Source: Shewanella sp. Arc9-LZ (GTDB taxonomy: Bacteria > Pseudomonadota > Gammaproteobacteria > Enterobacterales > Shewanellaceae). Taken from it: 64,000 nt of DNA. The stretch covers positions 2,108,001 through 2,172,000 of the forward strand of contig NZ_CP048031.1 in the NCBI RefSeq assembly GCF_010092445.1, written 5' to 3'. Under the pieces are notes generated by a model. That model was not told the origin of the DNA. It was given only the letters and a program-made list of their open reading frames with translations, and made no database searches. Shown here in pieces: positions 13,820-21,584 of this stretch. Position 1 is the first letter of the stretch. The number at the start of each line of letters is the position of its first letter. A program made the position numbers and the translations under genes.

Positions 13820-14530
13820 ATGAATTCATCTTCTACAGTCAAAAATGACGACATTTTACTTAAACTTTGTCATTCTGTTTCTCATGTTCTGTCTAGCACT
13901 AGTGCGAGCCATATTAGTCATGCTGGGATGGTTCAAAGTATTTCTCGTACCCGTTTAAAGCCTGATTTGGCGTGTTTTTCCATTTTCGACGGCGGCTTTT
14001 CAGGTTTAGTTGTTATCAATTTTTCAGCTGCTGCGGCTATTGAAATTTATCGCCGCTATATGATCAACATGGGCATGCCTGAAACAGAACTCGCGTTTTC
14101 ACATACTTCTGATGATGTCAGTAATGTTATGGGCGAATTAATGAACCAAATTTTGGGTGATTTTATTGGTAAAATATCGAAAGAATTGCAAACATCAATT
14201 AGCCAAAGCCAACCTAAAATGTTGGTTATCAATAAAGAGTTAACTATTTCTATCGATACAAACCTCGATAATGCAGTTGCCAGACGAGTGTCATTTAAGA
14301 CTGAAAATAATCATATTTTTTATCTTGAATTCGCCATGGATAAAACTGAGTTTATACGATCAGCAGACTTTGAAATGGACGAAGAGTTTGATTTGGACTC
14401 GTTAATTGAAACTCATGGTAAAACAGCGCAAGTCAGCACTGTAAAATCAAAAGATGTATTAAATGATCCCAATATTAAAGGCATTGTTGTCGATGACGCA
14501 GATGACTTGCTTAGTGAACTTGGATTATAA
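13820..14530 (+). CDS. DUF3334 family protein, CheX/CheC-like fold suspected
   Basis: A 236-residue soluble protein resembling DUF3334 proteins of Shewanella and other marine gammaproteobacteria. The central segment SDDVSNVMGELMNQILGDFIGKI resembles the helical motif of CheC/CheX phosphatases, which bear an E..N pair. The C-terminus is acidic (DDADDLLSELGL). Its neighbour on the opposite strand is a chemoreceptor, which fits a role in chemotaxis or motility. That link is inference and no enzymatic function is proven. Confidence 0.7.
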   Translation: MNSSSTVKNDDILLKLCHSVSHVLSSTSASHISHAGMVQSISRTRLKPDLACFSIFDGGFSGLVVINFSAAAAIEIYRRYMINMGMPETELAFSHTSDDVSNVMGELMNQILGDFIGKISKELQTSISQSQPKMLVINKELTISIDTNLDNAVARRVSFKTENNHIFYLEFAMDKTEFIRSADFEMDEEFDLDSLIETHGKTAQVSTVKSKDVLNDPNIKGIVVDDADDLLSELGL

Positions 14531-14533
14531 GTA

Positions 14534-14632
14534 ATGCAGATTGAGAGACATAACCAAATAAGCAATTCATCTTGGTTGTTTCTCTCGATTTTGGCCATCT
14601 TGGTTGTTAATTTCTTTATTGAAGCTCTTTAA
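14534..14632 (+). CDS. Candidate 32-residue single-helix membrane protein
   Basis: A short frame starts three bases after the DUF3334 stop. It encodes a polar N-terminus (MQIERHNQISNSS) followed by a continuous hydrophobic segment (WLFLSILAILVVNFFI). No clear ribosome binding site precedes it, though coupling to the preceding gene is possible. An imperfect inverted repeat at 14543-14586 lies inside the frame and could instead be the DUF3334 transcript end. It may be a real small membrane protein or chance. Confidence 0.3.
   Translation: MQIERHNQISNSSWLFLSILAILVVNFFIEAL
14543..14586 (+). terminator. Possible terminator hairpin after the DUF3334 gene
   Basis: GAGAGACATAACCAA and TTGGTTGTTTCTCTC pair with two mismatches around a 14-base loop, 12 bases after the DUF3334 stop. 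There is no strong T tract, and it overlaps a candidate 32-codon frame. Confidence 0.4.
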
Positions 14633-14675
14633 AGACATTCAACTTATAGCGTTAGAATCTTATTACCAGAAAAAT

Positions 14676-15083
14676 TTATTGTTTATTATTTAAGAAGTGA
14701 CGGTAGACCTTTTCATCTAGGCCAATTGTTGGACACGTTAACCCTTTATCTCTTACAGTTGAAACAGTCATCTTGCCATCAGTGATAAACACTGCTTGTG
14801 ATTGTAATGAGCATTTATCAATCGCTTTCACTTGCCATCTTTTGAGTTCATCTAAAGCTGCAGGCGCACCAGCAACAATATAAACTTTCACATTATTGTA
14901 TTGATAAAAATAACGCCCATCGTCATTAACCTTTACGAGAGAACATGGTGTTTTTAGTTGTAAAGAAATATGTTGAGTATCTTTATCGAAAACGCATTGC
15001 CCTGAATCATCGTTCAAACTGACATGAGCGTTAGCACATGACATTAACAATAATGATCCGAGTAAACCAAATGGTCGAATCAT
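14676..15083 (-). CDS. Small exported protein, candidate immunity partner of the Tae4-like amidase
   Basis: A 135-residue protein with an N-terminal export signal (MIRPFGLLGSLLLMSCANA). This could be cut by signal peptidase I after ANA, or be a lipoprotein signal (LLMSC). The mature part has four cysteines, which suits a periplasmic, possibly disulphide-bonded protein. The start at 15083 overlaps the stop of the upstream effector gene in an ATGA junction, the usual arrangement for a coupled effector-immunity pair. I do not recognise the sequence itself as Tai4, so the immunity role rests on position, size and export signal. Confidence 0.6.
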   Translation of the reverse strand: MIRPFGLLGSLLLMSCANAHVSLNDDSGQCVFDKDTQHISLQLKTPCSLVKVNDDGRYFYQYNNVKVYIVAGAPAALDELKRWQVKAIDKCSLQSQAVFITDGKMTVSTVRDKGLTCPTIGLDEKVYRHFLNNKQ

Positions 15084-15520
15084 GCTGACATTTCCCAGAA
15101 CCATATTTGCTCTCCTAAATTAAGCCAGTCAGGATCTCCAGCCTTTAAATATTCACCATCCCATAAATCAATATGATCAGTATTTCCCCAACCATTCATT
15201 ATAAAAACAATGCCTTTTTTATCTTTTAAAACAGATAGAGCATCGTTTTTAAGGACTTGTTTGTTACCAACAAATGTACAGCTAGCAGAGTCAATCCAAT
15301 TTGCAAGTTCTTGTGCAGCAAGGATATGCCTTGGTGTATGTTTTAAACCAGGATAACAGCGACGTTGAGGATACATTTTATCAAAAGATGAAATATCGAT
15401 TCCAGACGCTTCTAATGACACACCCATACGGATAGCACATTGATTAGCGAATAATGTTTTGTCGCAAGGGTTGCTGGGATAAGGATGGTTAACCCATAAT
15501 TTATTAAATTGAATAAGCAT
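15080..15520 (-). CDS. Tae4-type peptidoglycan amidase, candidate type VI secretion effector
   Basis: A 146-residue NlpC/P60-like D,L-endopeptidase of the Tae4 type, expected to cleave peptidoglycan cross-links or stems in the periplasm of a target cell. The catalytic cysteine is in FANQCAIRMGVSL and the catalytic histidine in TDHIDLWDGEYL, with an aspartate close by. A cysteine-bearing RRCYPG segment precedes the histidine region, as in Tae4 proteins. There is no signal peptide, as expected for a secreted-apparatus substrate. The start at 15520 has AAGGA nine bases upstream; an earlier ATG at 15586 lacks one. The stop overlaps the next gene (ATGA). No T6SS structural gene is in the window, so it is an orphan pair here. 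Confidence 0.8.
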   Translation of the reverse strand: MLIQFNKLWVNHPYPSNPCDKTLFANQCAIRMGVSLEASGIDISSFDKMYPQRRCYPGLKHTPRHILAAQELANWIDSASCTFVGNKQVLKNDALSVLKDKKGIVFIMNGWGNTDHIDLWDGEYLKAGDPDWLNLGEQIWFWEMSA

Positions 15521-15865
15521 GTTACTAAGTCCTTTTAAATGAATAATTAACAATACCACCTTCTTAATGTTAAAAAAATTACCCATAGTAATTACTGATA
15601 ACTTAACTTAACATATGATAATAGATACCTAAAACCAAAGTAAATGATGTAGTTAACTACCCCCATTTACGTATTCAGCTAGCTTAAGTTGGCTCATTAC
15701 TATGAAATGATAGAATTATGAATAAATATTTTAAGTGAATAAACTACAATATTTATAAATTTCATAATAGTAGAGGCTAACTATTTTTTTAAATCATTAT
15801 TAAAAGCAAATGTGGGTACTTTCAGTTTCAAACCTTCACCCATTAACTAAAGGCGATGCAGAGAA
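15521..15865. other. AT-rich divergent intergenic region, Tae4 gene to lacI-family gene
   Basis: A 345-base AT-rich gap containing the promoters of two divergent genes. A plausible promoter for the regulator is TTGGCT (15688-15693), a 16-base spacer and TAGAAT (15710-15715). A weak operator-like site lies at 15663-15676. I see no other frame or repeat. Confidence 0.45.
15663..15676. promoter_or_regulatory. Weak copy of the glucan-regulon operator upstream of the LacI-family gene
   Basis: CATTTACGTATTCA shares the ten right-hand bases TACGTATTCA with the strong sites at 25713 and 40029, but the left four bases differ. It lies about 190 bases upstream of the regulator start and 11 bases before a candidate -35. 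Autoregulation is possible but the half-site match could be chance. Confidence 0.35.
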
Positions 15866-16903
15866 ATGACATCTAAAGCGACTTCTATTGATATAGCTTA
15901 CCGTGCAGGCGTGTCGCAATCGACTGTGTCTCGCGCGTTAAGAAACAGTCCGTTGGTAAATTTAGAAACGCGGCAGCGTATTCAAGCCATTGCAAAAGAA
16001 CTCAATTATAAAGTCGATAAAAATGCCAGTAACTTACGCATGCAAAATAGCCATACGTTAGCATTGCTAATTTGTGAAGATCCTACTAACGATGAGTCGA
16101 TGATCAACCCATTTTTTCTCTCTATGCTGGGTTCGATTACTCGAGCAACCGCCCGTCAAGGTTATGATTTATTGGTGTCATTTCAGCAGCTTTCAACGGA
16201 TTGGCATGCAGATTATGAAGACAGCAATAAAGCCGATGGTATTATTTTATTAGGTTATGGCGATTATATGGATTATGCCCATAAACTTGATAAGCTTATC
16301 GAAAAAAATACTCACTTTGTTATCTGGGGAGCTGAGCATAACAATAAAGCGGTGTTGTCTATTGGTTGCGATAATCATCAAGGTGGTTTTGTGGCCACGG
16401 AGCATTTGCTCGGGTTAGGGCATAAACACATTGCGTTTTTAGGTGACTCGTCAAGTCGCAGCCCTGAATTTCGCGACAGGTATTTAGGTCATGTTGATGC
16501 TTTAAAATCTACCGGTATCGAAGCCGACAAACAGTTACAGCATGACGCTATTAATACCGAAGCCTCTGGCTATAATGCCGCCAACGTATTATTAGATAGC
16601 GGCGTGACATTTGATGCTATTTTTACTGCGAGTGATCTTATTGCGATAGGGGCGGTTCGTGCATTGAAAAAGCGCGGTGTTGTAGTGCCAGATCAAGTTG
16701 CTGTAGTGGGATACGATGATATTCCAGTGGCCAGTTTTGCCAATCCGGCGTTAACAACCATAAAGCAAGATACTCAGTTCGCAGGTGAAATACTTGTCGA
16801 AAGTGTGTTGAAGTTAATCCGTGGTCAAGAAGTTAGCCAGCGATTAATCAAGACCCATTTAGTGGTGCGTAGTTCATGTGGTGCAAATGTTGAAGATAAT
16901 TAG
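15866..16903 (+). CDS. LacI-family transcription factor, probable regulator of the alpha-glucan regulon
   Basis: A 345-residue protein. The N-terminal helix-turn-helix is IDIAYRAGVSQSTVSRALRN (about residues 8-27), followed by the hinge NASNLRM, then a periplasmic-binding-protein-like effector domain (AVVGYDDIPVASFANPALTTIKQD near the C-terminus is typical). It is the only LacI-family gene in the window and lies beside GH15, GH97 and MFS sugar genes. Four TGCATACGTATGCA-like palindromes with a central CG, as LacI-family operators have, precede those genes. I infer it binds them, with a maltose- or glucose-type effector. The regulator resembles MalR-type proteins but the exact ortholog is not certain. 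Confidence 0.85.
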   Translation: MTSKATSIDIAYRAGVSQSTVSRALRNSPLVNLETRQRIQAIAKELNYKVDKNASNLRMQNSHTLALLICEDPTNDESMINPFFLSMLGSITRATARQGYDLLVSFQQLSTDWHADYEDSNKADGIILLGYGDYMDYAHKLDKLIEKNTHFVIWGAEHNNKAVLSIGCDNHQGGFVATEHLLGLGHKHIAFLGDSSSRSPEFRDRYLGHVDALKSTGIEADKQLQHDAINTEASGYNAANVLLDSGVTFDAIFTASDLIAIGAVRALKKRGVVVPDQVAVVGYDDIPVASFANPALTTIKQDTQFAGEILVESVLKLIRGQEVSQRLIKTHLVVRSSCGANVEDN

Positions 16904-16934
16904 ATAATTAGATAATTAGATAATTAGATAATTG
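16895..16934. repeat. 8-bp tandem repeat x 5 starting at the lacI-family stop codon
   Basis: GATAATTA is repeated five times, the last copy ending in G. The TAG stop codon (16901-16903) spans the junction of the first and second copies, so changes in copy number would alter only the 3' untranslated sequence. Confidence 0.9.
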
Positions 16935-17120
16935 ATATTAAGTGCATTGAATACTTTATGTAGTGCTATTTTTGTTTATTTACAGAAGCTTGGCAAACTA
17001 ATGCTCTGAGTTAAGAACACTTATTTTACAGTAACAACTTACGTGCTCATATCATTAAATCGCTTTCAAATATGTGTGTAATTCCTGCTATTCAATTGTT
17101 TTTTAAAGGATAAGTTTTTT

Positions 17121-18053
17121 ATGGCCGGTGCCAGTTTATTAACCCTATTAGATGATATTGCGACTATTCTGGATGATGTGGCGGCAATGAGTAAAGTGGC
17201 TGCACGCAAAACTGCGGGCGTTCTGGGTGATGATTTAGCCTTAAATGCACAACAAGTGTCGGGTGTTGCTTCTGATCGTGAACTGCCTGTGGTATTTGCG
17301 GTGGCGATGGGATCATTTAAAAATAAAGTGATTTTAGTGCCGATGGCCATGCTGATCAGCGCATTTATTCCATGGGCTATAACGCCTTTATTAATGTTTG
17401 GTGGTTTGTTTTTATGTTATGAGGGCTTTGAAAAAGTCTATCATTCACTAACACATAAGCGTGCTCCTGTGATTGATGACGATGCGGTAGTCGCCAAAGC
17501 AAAAGCGGATATCGAAGATTTAGCCGCATTCGAAAAAGAAAAAATAAAAGGGGCTATTCGTACCGATTTTGTCTTATCGGCTGAGATCATCGCTATTAGT
17601 TTAGGTGTGGCTGCACACATGGATCTAATGGGGCAATTTTTAACCTTATGTGTGATTGCCATTGTGATTACGGTAGGGGTATACGGTTTAGTAGCAGGGA
17701 TTGTTAAAATCGATGATCTTGGTTTGTTTCTGGCTCAGCGTAAGCCAAGTGGAATAGGGCATAAATTGGGTTTAGGATTAGTATCTGCTGCCCCTTACTT
17801 AATGAAGGTCCTGACATTTGTCGGCACTATTGCCATGTTTATGGTCGGTGGCGGTATTTTAACTCACGGAATTCATGTGGTATCTGAATGGATTGTGCAT
17901 GCAGAAACGCTGGTTAGCCAGGTGAGTCTTGTTGGTGACGTTTTAGGGCTATTAACCCCAAGCGTGTTGAATGCACTATTTGGTGTTGTTGCTGGTGGTT
18001 TGGCGGTATTATTGATGAACGGTGTGACCAAGTTACTGCCTGCAAAAGATTAG
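17121..18053 (+). CDS. DUF808 family inner-membrane protein (YedI-like)
   Basis: A 310-residue polytopic membrane protein resembling E. coli YedI (DUF808). The N-terminal soluble part is alanine-rich ([29 protein letters not shown]), with membrane helices at about residues 70-100, 150-200 and 230-300. The C-terminal hydrophobic hairpin ends LLPAKD. The function of the family is unknown. GGATAAG precedes the ATG at good spacing. The last seven codons are tandemly duplicated downstream, with further in-frame stops. Confidence 0.85.
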   Translation: MAGASLLTLLDDIATILDDVAAMSKVAARKTAGVLGDDLALNAQQVSGVASDRELPVVFAVAMGSFKNKVILVPMAMLISAFIPWAITPLLMFGGLFLCYEGFEKVYHSLTHKRAPVIDDDAVVAKAKADIEDLAAFEKEKIKGAIRTDFVLSAEIIAISLGVAAHMDLMGQFLTLCVIAIVITVGVYGLVAGIVKIDDLGLFLAQRKPSGIGHKLGLGLVSAAPYLMKVLTFVGTIAMFMVGGGILTHGIHVVSEWIVHAETLVSQVSLVGDVLGLLTPSVLNALFGVVAGGLAVLLMNGVTKLLPAKD

Positions 18054-18095
18054 TTACTGCCTGCAAAAAACTAGTTAATGCCAGCAAAAAGTTAG
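18033..18095. repeat. 21-bp tandem repeat x 3 spanning the yedI-like stop codon
   Basis: Three copies of a 21-bp unit (TTACTGCCTGCAAAAGATTAG and variants) start at 18033, 18054 and 18075. Because 21 is a multiple of three, each copy encodes a version of the C-terminus in frame and carries its own TAG: LLPAKD-stop, LLPAKN-stop, LMPAKS-stop. Confidence 0.9.
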
Positions 18096-18140
18096 TTAAT
18101 CCAAGTATTTGTTGTGGTAAGCAATGATGGGTAAAAACAT

Positions 18141-18177
18141 ACGAAAAAAGCATAGTCCATGACTATGCTTTTTTCGT
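18141..18177. terminator. Bidirectional terminator between the YedI-like and DUF805 genes
   Basis: ACGAAAAAAGCATAGTC and GACTATGCTTTTTTCGT are exact 17-bp complements around three to four bases, giving A and T tracts on both strands between convergent genes. Confidence 0.9.
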
Positions 18178-18217
18178 GGTATTGACGATAACGACGATGT
18201 TAATCAGTCTCTTAGGA

Positions 18218-18613
18218 CTAAACCGTTAAATTATCGGGACTGTCTGGATTTGGTACTGTTTTTGGATTTGGCCCATATTCGTTGTCATCTTTACTGTTAA
18301 AGCACATCACAACCAGTAAAATTAATATGCCAAGCAATGGAATAAATATCAATAATAACCACCAACCAGAATGGTCTGTGTCGTGTAAACGACGGACACT
18401 CACAGCGATACTTGGGATCATGATGGCGAGTGAATAAATTGAGCTTAATACCCCTGCACCGTAGACGTCGCTGTAAAAACCGACACCCATGTCTAATAGC
18501 GTCAGTACGATACTGATCACCGCACTGATTAATCCAAACATCCAGTATTCTTTACGACGTGCACGGCCGCTAAAATCAAAATACTGCTTCAATACTTTTA
18601 CATACCAATCCAT
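18218..18613 (-). CDS. DUF805 family membrane protein
   Basis: A 131-residue inner-membrane protein with the family signature at the N-terminus (WYVKVLKQYFDFSGRARRKEYWMFGL), three to four membrane helices, and the motif VRRLHDTDHSGWWLLLIFIP LLG in the middle. The C-terminal tail is polar (YGPNPKTVPNPDSP). The function is unknown. It appears to be a single gene with a terminator on the convergent side. Confidence 0.88.
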   Translation of the reverse strand: MDWYVKVLKQYFDFSGRARRKEYWMFGLISAVISIVLTLLDMGVGFYSDVYGAGVLSSIYSLAIMIPSIAVSVRRLHDTDHSGWWLLLIFIPLLGILILLVVMCFNSKDDNEYGPNPKTVPNPDSPDNLTV

Positions 18614-18709
18614 TTGTTGTTCCTTAACGTTAACTTTTATTAATCCGGTGTATTTGTAACAAGATAGTGTTGAATTAACAAGGTTTATTCAACATACACA
18701 CAAAAAATA

Positions 18710-18734
18710 AAGCCGTTGTGAGTCACAACGGCTT
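18710..18734 (-). terminator. Terminator-like hairpin downstream of the GH15 gene
   Basis: AAGCCGTTGTG and CACAACGGCTT form a perfect 11-bp stem with a 3-base loop, about 50 bases after the GH15 stop. The minus-strand tail TTATTTTTTGTG is T-rich. Confidence 0.8.
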
Positions 18735-18784
18735 ATTGAACAAGCTAATAATAATGCCATCAATATACTGCGATTAATACAGTG

Positions 18785-21247
18785 CTATTTAGCGAGTGTT
18801 TGTTGTACAACAGGGTAAAAGTCCCATACTTTTTCATCGGTCATCGAACGCACCAATTTAACGTATTCAGCATGGGTCCACGCTAGCGGTGTTGCTGAGT
18901 TGGTACCTTGGCCCATTTTGTAATTATAACGAGTCGCGTTGCCTACGCCGTCCCAAGCTTGCTCTGGCAACATTAACCCTTGGTTAGCAAAGGTTTCCAT
19001 GCCTTGAACATAGGTATTGATTAATACTTTCTTCGTGTCAGGGGTTAAGGTGTCATTCGCTTTTGCTAAGGCTAATTCGTAATGACCGCGTTCACCGGTA
19101 AAGAAAGGCCATACTCGACCTCGTTGATTTTCGGTGTCGCCTTTTTCAGCGTAGCTAAGACCTGTGACAGTGTCTTCACCATATCCATCGTTACCATAGC
19201 GGCGGTATCCTGGTACTTTACTGCCATCTTTGGCGGTAAATAGGTATTTAACTCGTAAGTTATCTTCAAGACCTTGGTTGTCTATTAGCATGACGCTGTT
19301 TTTAATAACAGGGTCTTGGGCGTTAACCACACCATAACGGACTAATTCTAAAAAACCACCATCGAGGATCATGCGCTGATCTAAACCAGGTTTACCATTG
19401 TTATCGATGAGCTTATCGGTGTTATTAGGGTTACCATTTGGGCTAATGCGCACATAATAAGGTGCAACTTTACCTTTGGCATCTGTTTCACCTAATAAGC
19501 CAGTGGTGGTGACCATCGTTGTTTCGAGCTGACTTTGTAGCTTACGCGCTAAATCGGCATATTCAGGTGCTTGTTCATCTTTGGCTAGCGCTCCGATATC
19601 ACTGGCAGCCACTAAACCCGCAATTACGGCTGCAGTTGTGGATGGAGAAAATCCTGCTTGCTCTTCCCAGCGTTCTTGTTGGGTACTAGGAGGGTTAATT
19701 TCAGTGTCATTCCAATCCAGTTTTACTTTGCCGCCTTTAACTAAAAAGTCAGCGGCTGGTTTAAGCATGTCGTTATACCATTGGATTATTTCTGCATCGC
19801 TAAGCACACCTGCTTGCCACAGTTTCCAGCCGAGCATGATTGGCATAGCGGTTTGATCTAACTGCACGCCAACCCATTCAATTTCACCATCGACATGGGT
19901 TTTCTGTAAAAACCATCCAGGAGTACCTGCAAAACCAGGTGTTTGTTGTTGAACTTGAACCTGCTTTAAATATTCAAAAGCCACTTTTGGTGTTTGAATA
20001 TCGCCCATGGCTAAAAATGCCATTGCACATTGGTAAAAATCACGTGGCCATACGGCTTTATAGCCTGTGCTACCGACTTTAGCTGAAACGGTGTCGCCCC
20101 AAGGATTTGAAAGTGATGCGATTAACGCACCAGCATGGGTTTTATCTTCTTGAGCTTTTAACACTAAGGCGCTGGCATAGAGTAATTTACCGTTATCTGT
20201 AGTGTTGCTGCTCATGTCATTTAATGGCTTCAGCGAGGCTAAGTAATCTTTCCAGCCAAGATGTTTATCGTCGCCTAAATACGCTTGTTTAACGGCGTCA
20301 TAACCCGCATCTAATGTCGCTTGAGTGGTGGCTAAGCTGCTTGCTTTGTCTTTACCAAAACCAATAACCAAATTAAAGCTTAGGCTGTCATTAGCATTGG
20401 TGAGGGTAGGGTATTGTGCGGTTAGGGCGACGTTGCCGCCTTGATTGGTGTCGCTAGTGGTTTGGTAATGAGAGTCAAGTTTACCGTTATCTTGTAAATC
20501 GACAATACCATCTGATGTGCCGACAAACCCAGCGCTTGCAGCGACAAAATCAACATCTGTTTTAACGGTCATTACCGTTGAATTAGTGTCGCTGGTGTAA
20601 GCCACTAGCGATTGGCCTTCAACACTAGCAATGTCATTTGAACCACTGTTATCAATGTGCGGATTGACATAAAGGTGTGGCGTAATGCCAGCCTCAAAAG
20701 CAGTAAAGGTGACTTTCATCATCAAGCTATTTCTATCGGGATCGGTAAAAATATGTTTTTCTATTTGGTATTTACCTTCAACATCTTTATTAATGACTTT
20801 ATAAGCCAGCGATAATGGTCGTCCCATATCATCGGTATCTAAATACTCAATAGTGCTGATAGTGTGGTCTTTTTCAGTATCGACAAAGCCATTGCCAGAG
20901 ATAATAAATTGCAGTTCTTTAAGCTGGGCATTGTGAATAAGGCCAAACATGGTTTCGGTTAATACGCCTTGAGCTATCGAAAACCACACTTTACTGACAG
21001 GGTTTGCAGCTGTGTCTTGATAATGGCCGTTAACATAGGGCTCGTAAGATGTGCCTATGCCAGTTTTTCCTGAGAAAGCCCAAGTAGGTTCTGTGCCTGG
21101 CGTACCGGGTGCGACGTTAACAACTTGAGCTTGTGTGTTTACTTGAGTATCAGCTGGTGAGCACGCACTTAAGGCTAGAGCCATCATGCTGGTCGTAACA
21201 GCTTTCGCTATGATGCTGCGATGCGTGAGTAAATGTGGTTTTAACAT
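18785..21247 (-). CDS. Exported GH15 glucoamylase/glucodextranase-type lipoprotein
   Basis: Inverting exo-alpha-glucosidase releasing glucose from the non-reducing ends of alpha-glucans. The N-terminus is a lipoprotein signal ending MALALSACSPAD, so it is probably anchored in the periplasm or outer membrane. An N-terminal beta-rich domain (about residues 40-320) precedes the (alpha/alpha)6 catalytic domain, which contains GYKAVWPRDFYQCAMAFLAMGD, EIEWVGVQLDQTAMPIMLGWKLW and RGRVWPFFTGERGHYEL with the predicted base glutamate. The length of 820 residues fits bacterial GH15. The start is the ATG at 21247 with GGGGA upstream. A MITE-like element sits immediately upstream, between it and the transporter gene. 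Confidence 0.9.
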   Translation of the reverse strand: MLKPHLLTHRSIIAKAVTTSMMALALSACSPADTQVNTQAQVVNVAPGTPGTEPTWAFSGKTGIGTSYEPYVNGHYQDTAANPVSKVWFSIAQGVLTETMFGLIHNAQLKELQFIISGNGFVDTEKDHTISTIEYLDTDDMGRPLSLAYKVINKDVEGKYQIEKHIFTDPDRNSLMMKVTFTAFEAGITPHLYVNPHIDNSGSNDIASVEGQSLVAYTSDTNSTVMTVKTDVDFVAASAGFVGTSDGIVDLQDNGKLDSHYQTTSDTNQGGNVALTAQYPTLTNANDSLSFNLVIGFGKDKASSLATTQATLDAGYDAVKQAYLGDDKHLGWKDYLASLKPLNDMSSNTTDNGKLLYASALVLKAQEDKTHAGALIASLSNPWGDTVSAKVGSTGYKAVWPRDFYQCAMAFLAMGDIQTPKVAFEYLKQVQVQQQTPGFAGTPGWFLQKTHVDGEIEWVGVQLDQTAMPIMLGWKLWQAGVLSDAEIIQWYNDMLKPAADFLVKGGKVKLDWNDTEINPPSTQQERWEEQAGFSPSTTAAVIAGLVAASDIGALAKDEQAPEYADLARKLQSQLETTMVTTTGLLGETDAKGKVAPYYVRISPNGNPNNTDKLIDNNGKPGLDQRMILDGGFLELVRYGVVNAQDPVIKNSVMLIDNQGLEDNLRVKYLFTAKDGSKVPGYRRYGNDGYGEDTVTGLSYAEKGDTENQRGRVWPFFTGERGHYELALAKANDTLTPDTKKVLINTYVQGMETFANQGLMLPEQAWDGVGNATRYNYKMGQGTNSATPLAWTHAEYVKLVRSMTDEKVWDFYPVVQQTLAK

Positions 21248-21274
21248 GGAATTCCCCAAAATAATAATCTTAAT

Positions 21275-21558
21275 CTAGGGCCTGTTGATCTTTTAAGGTT
21301 GTTTTTGCAGCGAATTGTTGGTCATTTGTACAAGGCAGAGACTTTGTGGTGTAGTTATTCTACATAAAAAGTCGATAACGCAGTAAAAATGACCAACAAA
21401 CGCTGCCCGAAGGGTTCGGCTAAAAACGTTTTACTCTTTGTTGAGTTACTCTTCGTTAAGTAAAAGTAGCTTAGATTGCTAGGCAGCAATCCGCTCGCCT
21501 CGATTAAAACGTTTTTATCTCGAACAAAATTTAACCTGCAAAGATCAACAGACCCTAG
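21275..21558. mobile_element. MITE-like element with 24-bp terminal inverted repeats
   Basis: The left end begins CTAGGGCCTGTTGATCTT (21275) and the right end (21535-21558) is its complement with few mismatches. The element is 284 bp and lacks a credible transposase frame. Inside, GCAGCGAATTGTTGGTCAT and its near-complement (about 21307-21402) form a second large inverted repeat. If the ends are GGG..CCC, both are flanked by TA, which could be a target duplication. It fills the gap between the transporter stop and the GH15 start, so it probably lies within or splits their transcript. Confidence 0.75.
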
Positions 21559-21584
21559 TTACCAGTGACAAAGACTGGTAATCC

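Noticed and set aside
14676..15586. A type VI secretion gene cluster around the effector-like gene
   Set aside because: No Hcp, VgrG, TssB/C or ClpV-like products are in the window; only the effector-like pair is present.
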